DNA from: WTJX01 sp045106295
GTDB lineage: Bacteria; Bacteroidota; Bacteroidia; Cytophagales; JAAEPT01
NCBI GenBank assembly: GCA_045106295.1
Contig: JBGCEI010000087.1
Location: 1-14,214, forward strand
Length of the DNA stretch: 14,214 nt
Direction of reading: 5' to 3'
This document shows, one piece after another, positions 1-7,038 of this stretch. Position 1 is the stretch's first letter, and each line of letters starts with the position of its first letter. The translations under genes and the position numbers were made by a program. Under the pieces are notes generated by a model, which saw nothing but the letters and a program-made list of their open reading frames with translations, ran no database searches and was not told where the DNA came from.

Positions 1-612
1 TATGGATTAATGAACGTGAAAGCAGCTAATGCTGGCGTAATTGTCAATGGATTACTACCTGTTTTTGGAGTGATATTGGCTTTTCTAATACTAAAAGAAC
101 GTACGACTAAGCTCCGAATCATAGCTATTGTATTAATTCTAGTAGCTAATCTAATTATGATGGGAAATCCGTTCAGCTTGGTATCTCACGGTTTTGGTTG
201 GCTATTTTTAATTGGGGCTTCTATTGTTTTTTCTAGTTATATGTTCTTAGGGAAACGTTGGGCATTTACTACAAAAGATGTATTGGCTTTTCTACCTATT
301 ATCAATACAGTTATTTTTGTACCTTGGTGGCTCATAACAGATAGCGGAATACAAGAAACTGCTTGGTCTCAAATCTTACTACAGGCTTCTTATCAAGGCA
401 TTTTAGTGAGTATTGGTGGCTTATTACTGACTTTTTATGCCGTACAGCATATTGGAGCCATGGCTTTGTCTATCTACTTCTCTTTTGTTCCATTCATTAC
501 TTCGATCCTTGCCTGGATAATTTTAAAAGAGCAACTAGCTTCCTATGAAATAGCTGGTATTATATTTTGCTCAGTAGGGTTACTATTGTATGCTAAAAAG
601 AGTTCTAAATAA
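1..612 (+). CDS. EamA/DMT-family membrane transporter, 5'-truncated by window edge
   Basis: This is an inner-membrane drug/metabolite-type transporter (EamA fold) whose substrate cannot be read from sequence. The frame is open from base 1, so the Met at base 10 is probably internal and the N-terminal part lies outside the window. The visible part starts near the end of the first EamA repeat (LPVFGVILAFLILKER, a typical end-of-repeat motif with a charged KE). It continues through a second repeat of about five hydrophobic segments and ends with a matching ILAWIILKEQ motif and a short basic tail (AKKSSK). The family is usually near 290-300 aa with ten membrane helices; about 203 codons are visible. 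It stops in TAA inside the left arm of a terminator hairpin, so it is the last gene of its transcript. The family assignment is secure, the function is not. Confidence 0.9.
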   Translation, partial: YGLMNVKAANAGVIVNGLLPVFGVILAFLILKERTTKLRIIAIVLILVANLIMMGNPFSLVSHGFGWLFLIGASIVFSSYMFLGKRWAFTTKDVLAFLPIINTVIFVPWWLITDSGIQETAWSQILLQASYQGILVSIGGLLLTFYAVQHIGAMALSIYFSFVPFITSILAWIILKEQLASYEIAGIIFCSVGLLLYAKKSSK

Positions 613-637
613 AGAGTAGTTCCTCTCTTTATTTTTT
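607..637 (+). terminator. Rho-independent terminator of the EamA gene
   Basis: A perfect 10-bp inverted repeat (AAATAAAGAG at 607-616, CTCTTTATTT at 625-634) encloses an 8-nt loop and is followed by a T run to 637. The left arm includes the TAA stop of the transporter gene (610-612), so transcription would end almost at the coding end. Confidence 0.75.
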
Positions 638-717
638 AAAATAATACCCGAAATTTAAGTTTTTAATAATTTTAACGTCCTTAAAAGCGGAACAGTCTCA
701 AAGTTTCAAAATTCTTT

Positions 718-725
718 TATCTTTG
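718..725 (+). promoter_or_regulatory. Candidate Bacteroidota -7 box upstream of pgk
   Basis: TATCTTTG matches the Bacteroidota primary-sigma -7 consensus TAnnTTTG exactly and ends 27 bases before the pgk ATG, a reasonable leader length. It lies after the EamA terminator, so pgk needs its own promoter here. No convincing TTTG-type -33 element was found at the expected distance, so the call rests on the -7 box and position alone. Confidence 0.45.
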
Positions 726-752
726 TGGTAGCTAGAAACGTAAACAATACCT

Positions 753-1961
753 ATGAAAACACTTGAAGATTACAATTTTTCGGGAAAGAAAGCACTAGTA
801 AGACTAGATCTTAATGTCCCATTAAACAACGAACACAAAGTAACTGACTACACACGAATCAAAGCAGTAATCCCTACTGTAAAAAAAATACTGTCTGATG
901 GCGGTGCTCCTATCATCATGTCACACCTAGGTCGTCCTAAAAACGGTCCAGAAGAAAAATTCTCTTTAAAACATATTGTCAATGATTTGTCTGAAGCATT
1001 TGGAACTACTGTTCACTTTGCAGATGACTGTATTGGAGATTCTGCTAAAGAAAAAGCGGCTAGCCTAAAAGATGGTGACGTACTTTTGTTAGAAAATACC
1101 CGTTTTCATTACCAAGAAGAAACAAAAGGAGACGAATCCTTTGCGAAAAAGTTAGCCGACCTAGGAGCTCATATTTATGTGAACGATGCATTCGGAACAG
1201 CACATAGAGCCCACGCTTCTACGGCCATAGTAGCCAAACACTTTGCTGACAAAGCAACAGGCTACGTGATGCAAGCAGAAATAGAAAATGCGGATAAAGT
1301 ATTGAAAAATGGAGAGAGACCATTAACTGCCATTATGGGAGGAGCTAAAATCTCAGATACAATCATAATCGTAGAGCAGTGAACAGCCAAAGTAGACAAC
1401 CTGATCATCGGTGGTGGAATGTCTTATAACTTCTCTAAAGCACAAGGAGGTAAAATAGGACAATCCCTTTGCGAAGACGACAAAATTCCATTAGCCTTAG
1501 AATTAATGGAAAAAGCAAAGGCAAAAGGAGTCAATTTAATTCTACCTGTAGACACCGTAATAGCAGACGATTTTAGTAACGATGCTAACACTCAAGTCGT
1601 AAAAAGAGGAGAAATTCCTGATAACTGGGAAGGTCTTGACATCGGTCCTGAAACAGCTAAACTATTTGCTGAGACAGTAGAAAAATCAAAAACAGTACTT
1701 TGGAACGGCCCTATGGGCGTATTTGAAATGTCTACCTTTGCAAAAGGTACTGAAGCCATAGCTCATGCCGTAGTAAAAGCAACAAACAATGGTGGCTTTT
1801 CATTGATTGGTGGTGGCGACTCTGCTTCAGCAATCAACAACTTAGGTTTTGGAGAAAAAGTAAGTTACGTATCTACTGGTGGCGGTGCCCTATTAGAATA
1901 CATGGAAGGTAAAACCTTACCGGGAATAGCAGCATTAGAAGGAACGCTAGAAACAGCGTAA
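753..1961 (+). pseudogene. pgk: Phosphoglycerate kinase, full-length frame with one in-frame TGA
   Basis: Phosphoglycerate kinase catalyses the reversible ATP-forming step of glycolysis (1,3-bisphosphoglycerate + ADP to 3-phosphoglycerate + ATP) in the cytoplasm. The whole family length is present: 402 codons counting the stop at codon 210 (TGA, 1380-1382). Before the stop are the substrate-binding features RLDLNVP (17-23), SHLGRP (57-62), ENTRF (114-118), VNDAFGTAHR (143-152) and GGAK (196-199). After it, in the same frame, come IIGGGMSYNF, LWNGPMGVFE (316-325), GGGDSA (353-358) and STGGGA (374-379). Family members normally carry a hydrophobic residue, often Leu, where the TGA lies; TTA to TGA would be one substitution. 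Several neighbouring residues (DTIIIVEQ, then TAK) also look atypical compared with the usual DKILIIE..L.KV pattern. The truncated 209-aa product would lack the nucleotide-binding domain. Either this is a sequencing or assembly error, a genuine nonsense mutation, or readthrough occurs. The family call is certain; functional status is open. Confidence 0.93.
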
Positions 1962-1965
1962 TTAT

Positions 1966-1997
1966 AAGATCGTAAGATTTTAAGATCATTAGATTAT
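1966..1997 (+). repeat. Octamer repeat tract R1 (four NAGAYYWT units)
   Basis: Four consecutive 8-nt units fit a loose consensus NAGAYYWT: AAGATCGT at 1966, AAGATTTT at 1974, AAGATCAT at 1982, TAGATTAT at 1990. The tract begins 4 bases after the pgk stop. Its third and fourth units form the left arm of the pgk terminator. The same periodic pattern returns at 10561-10600, 11049-11096 and, on the other strand, 11476-11523. Confidence 0.7.
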
Positions 1998-2016
1998 AAT
2001 CATCTAATGATCTTTT
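1982..2016 (+). terminator. Hairpin terminator after pgk
   Basis: A perfect 13-bp inverted repeat (AAGATCATTAGAT at 1982-1994, its complement at 2002-2014) has a 7-nt loop and a short T run. The left arm is built from the octamer tract, so the terminator seems to have arisen from a repeat that gained an inverted copy. It separates pgk from priA. Confidence 0.65.
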
Positions 2017-2018
2017 CG

Positions 2019-2040
2019 TTTCAGATTTTGAAATCTGAAA
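2019..2040. repeat. Near-perfect 22-nt palindrome upstream of priA
   Basis: Arms TTTCAGATTT (2019-2028) and AAATCTGAAA (2031-2040) are exact complements around a 2-nt centre. It lies 42 bases before the priA start. It could be an operator, a second weak hairpin or a repeat remnant; nothing in the sequence decides this. Confidence 0.5.
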
Positions 2041-2082
2041 TTTGTCGTGTGACAAGCAGATTTCTTTGAAATTTAAAGTAAT

Positions 2083-4539
2083 ATGGTAACCTATTTTTGC
2101 GATATCATAGTTCCATTAGCTTTAGAAGGGCGGTTTACCTACCAAATACCACTAGAGTTGAACGACTATGCAGACATAGGTAGGCGAGTAATAATCCCTT
2201 TCGGAAAAAAAAAGATTCTAACAGGAATCATTGCTCATGTTCATGAAACACCACCAACAGATTACACCGCAAAATACATACTAGACATTTTGGATGATTT
2301 ACCAATCATCAATGAATACCAACTTCAATTAATTACCTGGATTTCTACTTACTATTTATGCAGCGAAGGAGAAGTCGTAAGAGCAGCACTCCCTTCTGGC
2401 TTAAAGTTAAGTAGTGAATCCACCATCCAGCTCAATCCAACCATTTCGTTAGAAGAGATTACGCTTACAGAAAAGGAAGATAGACTAGTTACCTACCTAC
2501 AAAACCATGAATTTGTAGACTACCGTAAGGCCGAAGAGATATTAGACAGTAAAAACATCTTTAAACTCATTAAGTCCCTTACCAACAAACACGTTATTTT
2601 TCTAATTGAAGAAATTAAAGAAAAATACAAACCTAAATACATAAAGAGAATTCGCCTTACGGCTAATTACGCAGCTGAGAAAACACTCAATGAACTACTC
2701 CTTTCTTTAGAAAAAAGGAAAGGTCAATTAGCTGTAATTAACAACTATTTACAGCTCCTAGAAGGTGATCTAACACTTAACAAATCAGGAACTAGTAAGA
2801 AAGAATTTGTAGATGCAGGTATCTCTACCTCTTCATTAAAAACATTAATTAAAAACAAGGTATTAGAAGAATTCTCTGAAATCGTTTCACGACTCAAAAC
2901 AAAAGATAGCCCAACATTAAAATCCATTGAATTAAGTCCAGAACAACAGCAAGCAAAAGAACAATTACTGACTCTTTTTGAAACCAAAAACAATAACCTA
3001 TTACATGGAATTACAGGGAGTGGAAAGACAGCCATCTACATTTCACTCATTCAAGATGTAATTAGTAGTGGAAACCAAGCCCTACTTCTACTCCCTGAAA
3101 TAGCCATTACCACGCAAATTGTAAAAAGACTGTATGCTTACTTTGGAAATAGAATGGCTGTCTATCACTCTCGCTTTTCGGATAATGAACGGGTAGAAGT
3201 GTGGCAAGGACTACAACAAGGAAAATTTGATTTGATCATCGGTGTTCGTTCCTCCGTATTCCTCCCTTTTGACAACTTAGGCATCATTATCGTAGACGAA
3301 GAGCACGACTCTTCCTACAAACAGTACGACCCTAACCCTCGTTACAACGCCAGAGATATTGCCTTAGTATTAGCCAACTATCACCATGCGAAAGTAGTAT
3401 TAGGCTCAGCTACTCCATCCGTAGAAAGCTACTACCTCAGTAAACTACAAGGGCATTGGGGATATGTTCCACTCCTCTCTCGTTATGGTGAAGCACAGTT
3501 ACCTCAAATTATTCCTACCAAAGTAAAGTACTTTGGAAAAGGGCCTACTTACAGCTCTCTATTATTAGACAGTATACAACAGTCACTTACTAAAGACGAA
3601 CAAGTTATCTTATTTCAAAACAGAAGAGGATACGCTCCTTTTTTAATGTGTGATGCCTGTCAACATATTCCTACATGTATTCACTGCGATGTAAGTCTTA
3701 CCTACCATCAGTACACTGGCGAGATAAAATGTCATTACTGTGGTTATCATGAAGAGACACCCACCAAATGTCATTCTTGTGGAGCTGAAGAAATCACAAC
3801 CATGGGTTTAGGAACAGAGAAAATAGAAGATGACATCAAATTACGTTTTTCTGATGCCTCCGTACAACGGATGGATTTAGACACGACTAGGCGTAAAAAC
3901 AGTTACGACGAAATCATTACTAGCTTTGAAAACAAACAAGTCGATATTTTAGTTGGTACACAAATGGTTACCAAAGGCTTAGATTTTGACCATGTAAGCC
4001 TAGTAGGCGTATTAGGAATAGATACCATGCTCTTCTTTCCTGATTTTAGAGCTAGAGAACGGACCTATCAATTAGTCACACAAGTAAGTGGGCGTGCGGG
4101 AAGAAAAGAGAAAAAAGGAAAAGTAATTATTCAAACAAATGATCCTAAATTAGACTTATTCGATATCGTTACCTCAAATAATTTCGAGCGTTTTTACTCA
4201 TCCGAATTAAAAGAACGAAAAACATTTGGTTATCCTCCTTTTGTACGCCTAATTCAAATCACTATCAAACATAAGAACAAAGGATTGAGTGCCTACGCAG
4301 CACAATTATTAGTCAAAGAACTGGGCAAACATTACGACAAAAAGCAGATACTAGGACCTATTGAACCTGTGATTGGAAAGATCCGCAACTATTACATCTT
4401 TGAAGTAAGCATTAAAATAGACCGAAAGATTAAAAAGTTACAGCGAAAAAAACAGCACATCACTCGTTCTATTCAAGAAGTGAAAAAAGTAAAAAACTTA
4501 GGAGCTACTTACATTAGTATTGATGTAGATCCTGCATAA
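2083..4539 (+). CDS. priA: PriA, replication restart (primosomal) DNA helicase
   Basis: PriA recognises stalled or repaired forks and reloads the replicative helicase outside oriC, using 3'-5' DNA helicase activity in the cytoplasm. The 818-aa product has the N-terminal 3'-end-binding region (about 1-105), a linker/winged-helix region, and helicase lobe 1 with Walker A GITGSGKT (309-316), the DEEH box (405-408) and GSATPS (441-446). Lobe 2 carries GTQM (625-628) and QVSGRAGR (667-674). Eight zinc-binding Cys lie at 523, 526, 532, 535, 550, 553, 563 and 566, in the C-x2-C-x5-C-x2-C-x14-C-x2-C-x9-C-x2-C arrangement characteristic of PriA. Length is larger than the roughly 730 aa of E. coli PriA, as often in Bacteroidota; much of the excess lies between the N-terminal domain and Walker A. 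The gene appears intact, which argues against wholesale low sequence quality beside the interrupted pgk. It stands alone between terminators. Confidence 0.97.
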   Translation: MVTYFCDIIVPLALEGRFTYQIPLELNDYADIGRRVIIPFGKKKILTGIIAHVHETPPTDYTAKYILDILDDLPIINEYQLQLITWISTYYLCSEGEVVRAALPSGLKLSSESTIQLNPTISLEEITLTEKEDRLVTYLQNHEFVDYRKAEEILDSKNIFKLIKSLTNKHVIFLIEEIKEKYKPKYIKRIRLTANYAAEKTLNELLLSLEKRKGQLAVINNYLQLLEGDLTLNKSGTSKKEFVDAGISTSSLKTLIKNKVLEEFSEIVSRLKTKDSPTLKSIELSPEQQQAKEQLLTLFETKNNNLLHGITGSGKTAIYISLIQDVISSGNQALLLLPEIAITTQIVKRLYAYFGNRMAVYHSRFSDNERVEVWQGLQQGKFDLIIGVRSSVFLPFDNLGIIIVDEEHDSSYKQYDPNPRYNARDIALVLANYHHAKVVLGSATPSVESYYLSKLQGHWGYVPLLSRYGEAQLPQIIPTKVKYFGKGPTYSSLLLDSIQQSLTKDEQVILFQNRRGYAPFLMCDACQHIPTCIHCDVSLTYHQYTGEIKCHYCGYHEETPTKCHSCGAEEITTMGLGTEKIEDDIKLRFSDASVQRMDLDTTRRKNSYDEIITSFENKQVDILVGTQMVTKGLDFDHVSLVGVLGIDTMLFFPDFRARERTYQLVTQVSGRAGRKEKKGKVIIQTNDPKLDLFDIVTSNNFERFYSSELKERKTFGYPPFVRLIQITIKHKNKGLSAYAAQLLVKELGKHYDKKQILGPIEPVIGKIRNYYIFEVSIKIDRKIKKLQRKKQHITRSIQEVKKVKNLGATYISIDVDPA

Positions 4540-4542
4540 ATC

Positions 4543-4570
4543 AGGAATAAAACTTGTTCCTTCCTCTATT
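4543..4570 (+). terminator. Weak hairpin after priA
   Basis: A 7-bp stem with one G-U pair (AGGAATA at 4543-4549, TGTTCCT at 4555-4561) and a 5-nt loop lies four bases after the priA stop and is followed by a pyrimidine-rich stretch. The T run is interrupted, so termination here is only plausible. Confidence 0.35.
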
Positions 4571-4612
4571 TTTATGATAATATGCGTATTTTGCAACTAC
4601 TTAAAATAAATT

Positions 4613-5539
4613 ATGCTTCGGTTATTTTTCATAGGTACGTTTCTTTTTTGTTTCGTAAGAAACTCTTTCTCTCAGTCAACTACCAATGAGACGATTGACA
4701 CCACTAAGTATGTACGCTTTTACAGTTTCAATGATCCATTGCTCTTAGAAGACACCACCAAAATTGAAGACATTAATAGAAAACTAAAGAAAAAACGGGA
4801 ACGTGGCTTCTTAGGTATCTTCAAAAAAAGAATCTTTTATGGACATAGAGTACGTAGAGGCTATATGAGAAGTGGTTTTGGGACAGGCACACGTTTAGAA
4901 CAATTCCACACGTTAAAGGTAGCTGTTGAACCTAGTAAATACATCAAAAGAATCCATTGGTTCAACGTTAAAAAACGAAAAATAGAGATTACAAAAGGAG
5001 AAAAAGTAGACCCTAATTTTGGATTGATTCTTCATGGACCTTATTCTAAAACCGATAGACAAGGAAACATATTAGAAGAAGGCAGTTTTTATGTAGGTAC
5101 GAAACACAAAAGGTGGATGGAGTACAATAAAAATAGAACCATCAAATACAAAAAAGACACCTTAGAAGTAGAGATTGACCAACAAATTCTACTAAAAAAA
5201 GTTTATTACGACAGAGGGTGGCCAAAAGATGCCGAGATTACCTACTATGACAAAGACAAAAAATATGTAAAAGAAGTCGTTCCAATAGTACGAGGTAAAA
5301 AGGAAGGCGATTATTTCAAATTCTACAAAAATACCTGGTACCAAGAGACAGGAACCTATGCAAACGATAAAAAGGTAGGTCTATGGACAGAGTTTCACCC
5401 CACAGGAAGAAAAACATCTCTCCGCAAAAACGAAACCTTGTACCCGAAAGACCCTTACGACCTAATTTCAAAACCTGTTCTTCAACGAGAATGGAATAAA
5501 AAAGGAAAACTCACCTTTGACCGTACGAAGAAGAAGTAA
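4613..5539 (+). CDS. Secreted MORN/YwqK-like repeat protein
   Basis: The 308-aa product starts with a short hydrophobic signal sequence (LFFIGTFLFCFV) and a probable signal-peptidase-I site near SFSQS at residues 18-22, so it is probably periplasmic or surface-located. After a lysine/arginine-rich stretch (about 55-85) come turns resembling MORN or YwqK repeats: HGPYSKTDRQGNILEEGSF, GTKHKRWMEYN, GKKEGDYFKFY, ETGTYANDKKVGLWTEFHPTGR. Proteins of this type are common in Bacteroidota and are often auto-named 'toxin-antitoxin system YwqK family antitoxin'; that name carries little functional weight and no toxin partner is visible here. A near-match to the -7 consensus (TATTTTG, 4587-4593) lies 20 bases before the ATG. 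The product is very basic (Lys-rich C-terminus, ending KKK). Molecular role is unknown. Confidence 0.8.
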   Translation: MLRLFFIGTFLFCFVRNSFSQSTTNETIDTTKYVRFYSFNDPLLLEDTTKIEDINRKLKKKRERGFLGIFKKRIFYGHRVRRGYMRSGFGTGTRLEQFHTLKVAVEPSKYIKRIHWFNVKKRKIEITKGEKVDPNFGLILHGPYSKTDRQGNILEEGSFYVGTKHKRWMEYNKNRTIKYKKDTLEVEIDQQILLKKVYYDRGWPKDAEITYYDKDKKYVKEVVPIVRGKKEGDYFKFYKNTWYQETGTYANDKKVGLWTEFHPTGRKTSLRKNETLYPKDPYDLISKPVLQREWNKKGKLTFDRTKKK

Positions 5540-5542
5540 AAC

Positions 5543-5577
5543 TCTGAAATTTCAAATAACAAATTACAGACTCCAAA
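5543..5577 (+). repeat. Heptamer repeat tract (NNNCAAA-like units)
   Basis: Five consecutive 7-nt units end in CAAA or a near variant: TCTGAAA at 5543, TTTCAAA at 5550, TAACAAA at 5557, TTACAGA at 5564, CTCCAAA at 5571. The same period and unit type occur on the opposite strand at 9337-9364. The tract starts just after the stop of the YwqK-like gene. Confidence 0.5.
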
Positions 5578-5680
5578 TTTATTATCGGCTTATTTTAACC
5601 CGAAATATCAATGTCGTTTAGTTAAGAAAAAAATGTTATTTTAGTATTAGAAAAGGGAGCGTAGTTTTTTTGAAAAAGAA

Positions 5681-6160
5681 ATGATAGTAAACAGATCCTT
5701 AACCTTTTCTAAGGATCTTTTAAACCACCTAAAAAACATTATTGAAGATGGATCTACAAAAGAGTCTTATCGTAGGACATCTTCAGCATTTACTAGAGAA
5801 CGTGTTTTCACCTTTAGCAATTTAGTTTACTTCTTACTTGGCTTAGATAAGTCAAGTAACCAAGAAGAGTTAGATACATTCTTTTCCGATAAACGAGTTA
5901 ATTATACGAAAGGAGCTCTTACACAATATCGTTCTAAACTGAACCCTAAATTATTCATACACCTCAATAATGAACAATGTTCTTATTATTACGAACACGC
6001 TAGCCAAATTCGTAAATGGAAAGGGTTTAGGTTAGTTGGCATAGATGGTAGTAGCACATTGCAACTTCCCTATAGTATGGCCATTGGTTTCACACTTTTT
6101 CCTTCCAATGGCTTTTTTTACTTTTTTTATATACTTAGGGGTTACTTTTTCATTTACTGA
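5681..6160 (+). pseudogene. IS4-type transposase, N-terminal remnant
   Basis: The first about 131 residues look like the N-terminal half of an IS4-family DDE transposase. They include a helical N-terminal region (TRERVFTFSNLVYFLLG) and the block around the first catalytic Asp, LVGIDGSSTLQLP, with D122. Family members are normally around 380-450 aa and continue with the second Asp and the Glu; none of that is present. From about base 6076 the frame runs into a hairpin and T-rich sequence, giving a meaningless hydrophobic tail (FFYFFYILRGYFFIY) and ending in TGA, otherwise a rare stop in this window. The left end of the element may lie in 5610-5680, where a motif such as ATGTCGTTTAGTTAAG could be a terminal repeat, but no right end exists to test it. 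The remnant would be inactive. It marks a past insertion followed by deletion between the YwqK-like gene and the lipoprotein. Confidence 0.8.
6080..6119 (+). terminator. Terminator-like hairpin at the transposase breakpoint
   Basis: GCCATTGG (6080-6087) pairs exactly with CCAATGGC (6105-6112) across a 17-nt loop, followed directly by a seven-T run (6113-6119). It starts within a few bases of the point where transposase similarity ends. It may be the original terminator of the YwqK-like gene, displaced downstream by the insertion. Confidence 0.55.
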
Positions 6161-6194
6161 ATAGTTGAATAGTTATAAAATAAAATCTATAACT

Positions 6195-6980
6195 ATGAAC
6201 AAGATACTTTTAGGTAGTTTAGTATTAGCTACAGCATTACTCTTTTCTTCTTGCAAGAAAGAAGATGATACAAACACTTCTAATAACCCTACAAGTAGCT
6301 CAATAATACCAGGAAATGGTTTACGATTAACCAAAGCCTATGCTTTGAGCTTGATTCCAACAGGAATGCAAGATTCTTCTCTAGTACAAAATGTGATTTC
6401 TAGTTTAGAAGGTCATATATCTGATTTTAGTTCTTCTCTAGTAGTTCCATCAAGTGCAGAATATACGGATCTATCTTCAGTATCAAGTATAAATGTATCT
6501 TCTAAATCTTCCGCCGCTGTCCCTGCTTTTACATGCTCTAGTTTCAATAGTTATTCAGACAAATACGCTTGGTCTGAATCAACATTAACTAATGAATTGA
6601 AGTACGGAGATGATGTTAATAAAAAGTATTGGAATGTTGAAACTACAGACACAACTTCTTCTGATCAATCAATTGTGAATGTATATGAATCCAAAACAGC
6701 TGATGCAGGCTGCATAAAAATTGATAATAACATCGATGAGTACAAAGAAAGTCTAGTATGGGTAGATAATGAAAGTACTGCTTCTTCATCAAAAACTTCG
6801 GTATCTAGTCCTACTTATGACCAAATCAGTTATGAGTTTGATGACAATAACGCCTCAGACTATGAATATATTTACATCCGATTAAATTCTAATGGTTCTG
6901 GGTTTATAGAGTATGAAACCAACTCATCCTATGAAGAATTAAACTGGGATACAAATGGAAATTTAATTACTAATAGATAA
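6195..6980 (+). CDS. Ser-rich lipoprotein of unknown function
   Basis: The start chosen is the ATG at 6195, because it gives a clean lipoprotein signal (MNKILLGSLVLATALLFSSC); the frame extends upstream only through an unlikely TTG. The lipobox LFSSC places the lipidated Cys at residue 20, so the mature protein should be membrane-anchored. It is followed by an acidic/Asn/Ser/Thr-rich linker (KKEDDTNTSNNPTSSS), typical of Bacteroidota outer-membrane lipoproteins. The 261-aa product is rich in Ser, Asp, Asn and Tyr, with two or three isolated Cys (FTCSSF, AGCIKI) that could pair. No known domain is recognised. It lies between the transposase remnant and the convergent fad operon and shares a bidirectional terminator with the latter. 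It reads as an orphan accessory gene. Confidence 0.8.
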   Translation: MNKILLGSLVLATALLFSSCKKEDDTNTSNNPTSSSIIPGNGLRLTKAYALSLIPTGMQDSSLVQNVISSLEGHISDFSSSLVVPSSAEYTDLSSVSSINVSSKSSAAVPAFTCSSFNSYSDKYAWSESTLTNELKYGDDVNKKYWNVETTDTTSSDQSIVNVYESKTADAGCIKIDNNIDEYKESLVWVDNESTASSSKTSVSSPTYDQISYEFDDNNASDYEYIYIRLNSNGSGFIEYETNSSYEELNWDTNGNLITNR

Positions 6981-7019
6981 AAAAATATCCCTCTTATTTA
7001 AATAAGAGGGATATTTTTT
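6980..7019. terminator. Bidirectional terminator between lipoprotein gene and fadE
   Basis: A perfect 20-bp inverted repeat (left arm 6980-6999, right arm 7000-7019) contains the GC core ATATCCCTCTTATTT and its complement. It gives T runs on both strands directly after the stem. The lipoprotein stop codon overlaps its left edge, and the fadE stop on the opposite strand is 19 bases beyond its right edge. It should terminate both convergent transcripts. Confidence 0.88.
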
Positions 7020-7038
7020 ACTTACTTTCTTATTTTTA

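Noticed and set aside
1380..1420. Selenocysteine insertion at the pgk TGA
   Set aside because: The position is normally a hydrophobic residue, never a catalytic Cys, and I see no convincing SECIS-like stem-loop directly downstream of the TGA.
1873..2055. Minus-strand frame of 60 codons over the pgk end
   Set aside because: It runs through the terminator hairpin and the conserved pgk C-terminus.
2745..3035. Minus-strand frame of 96 codons inside priA
   Set aside because: Shadow of the conserved helicase region including Walker A.
6165..6194. Upstream TTG start for the lipoprotein
   Set aside because: It would put ten polar residues before the lipoprotein signal sequence; the ATG at 6195 gives a standard signal peptide.
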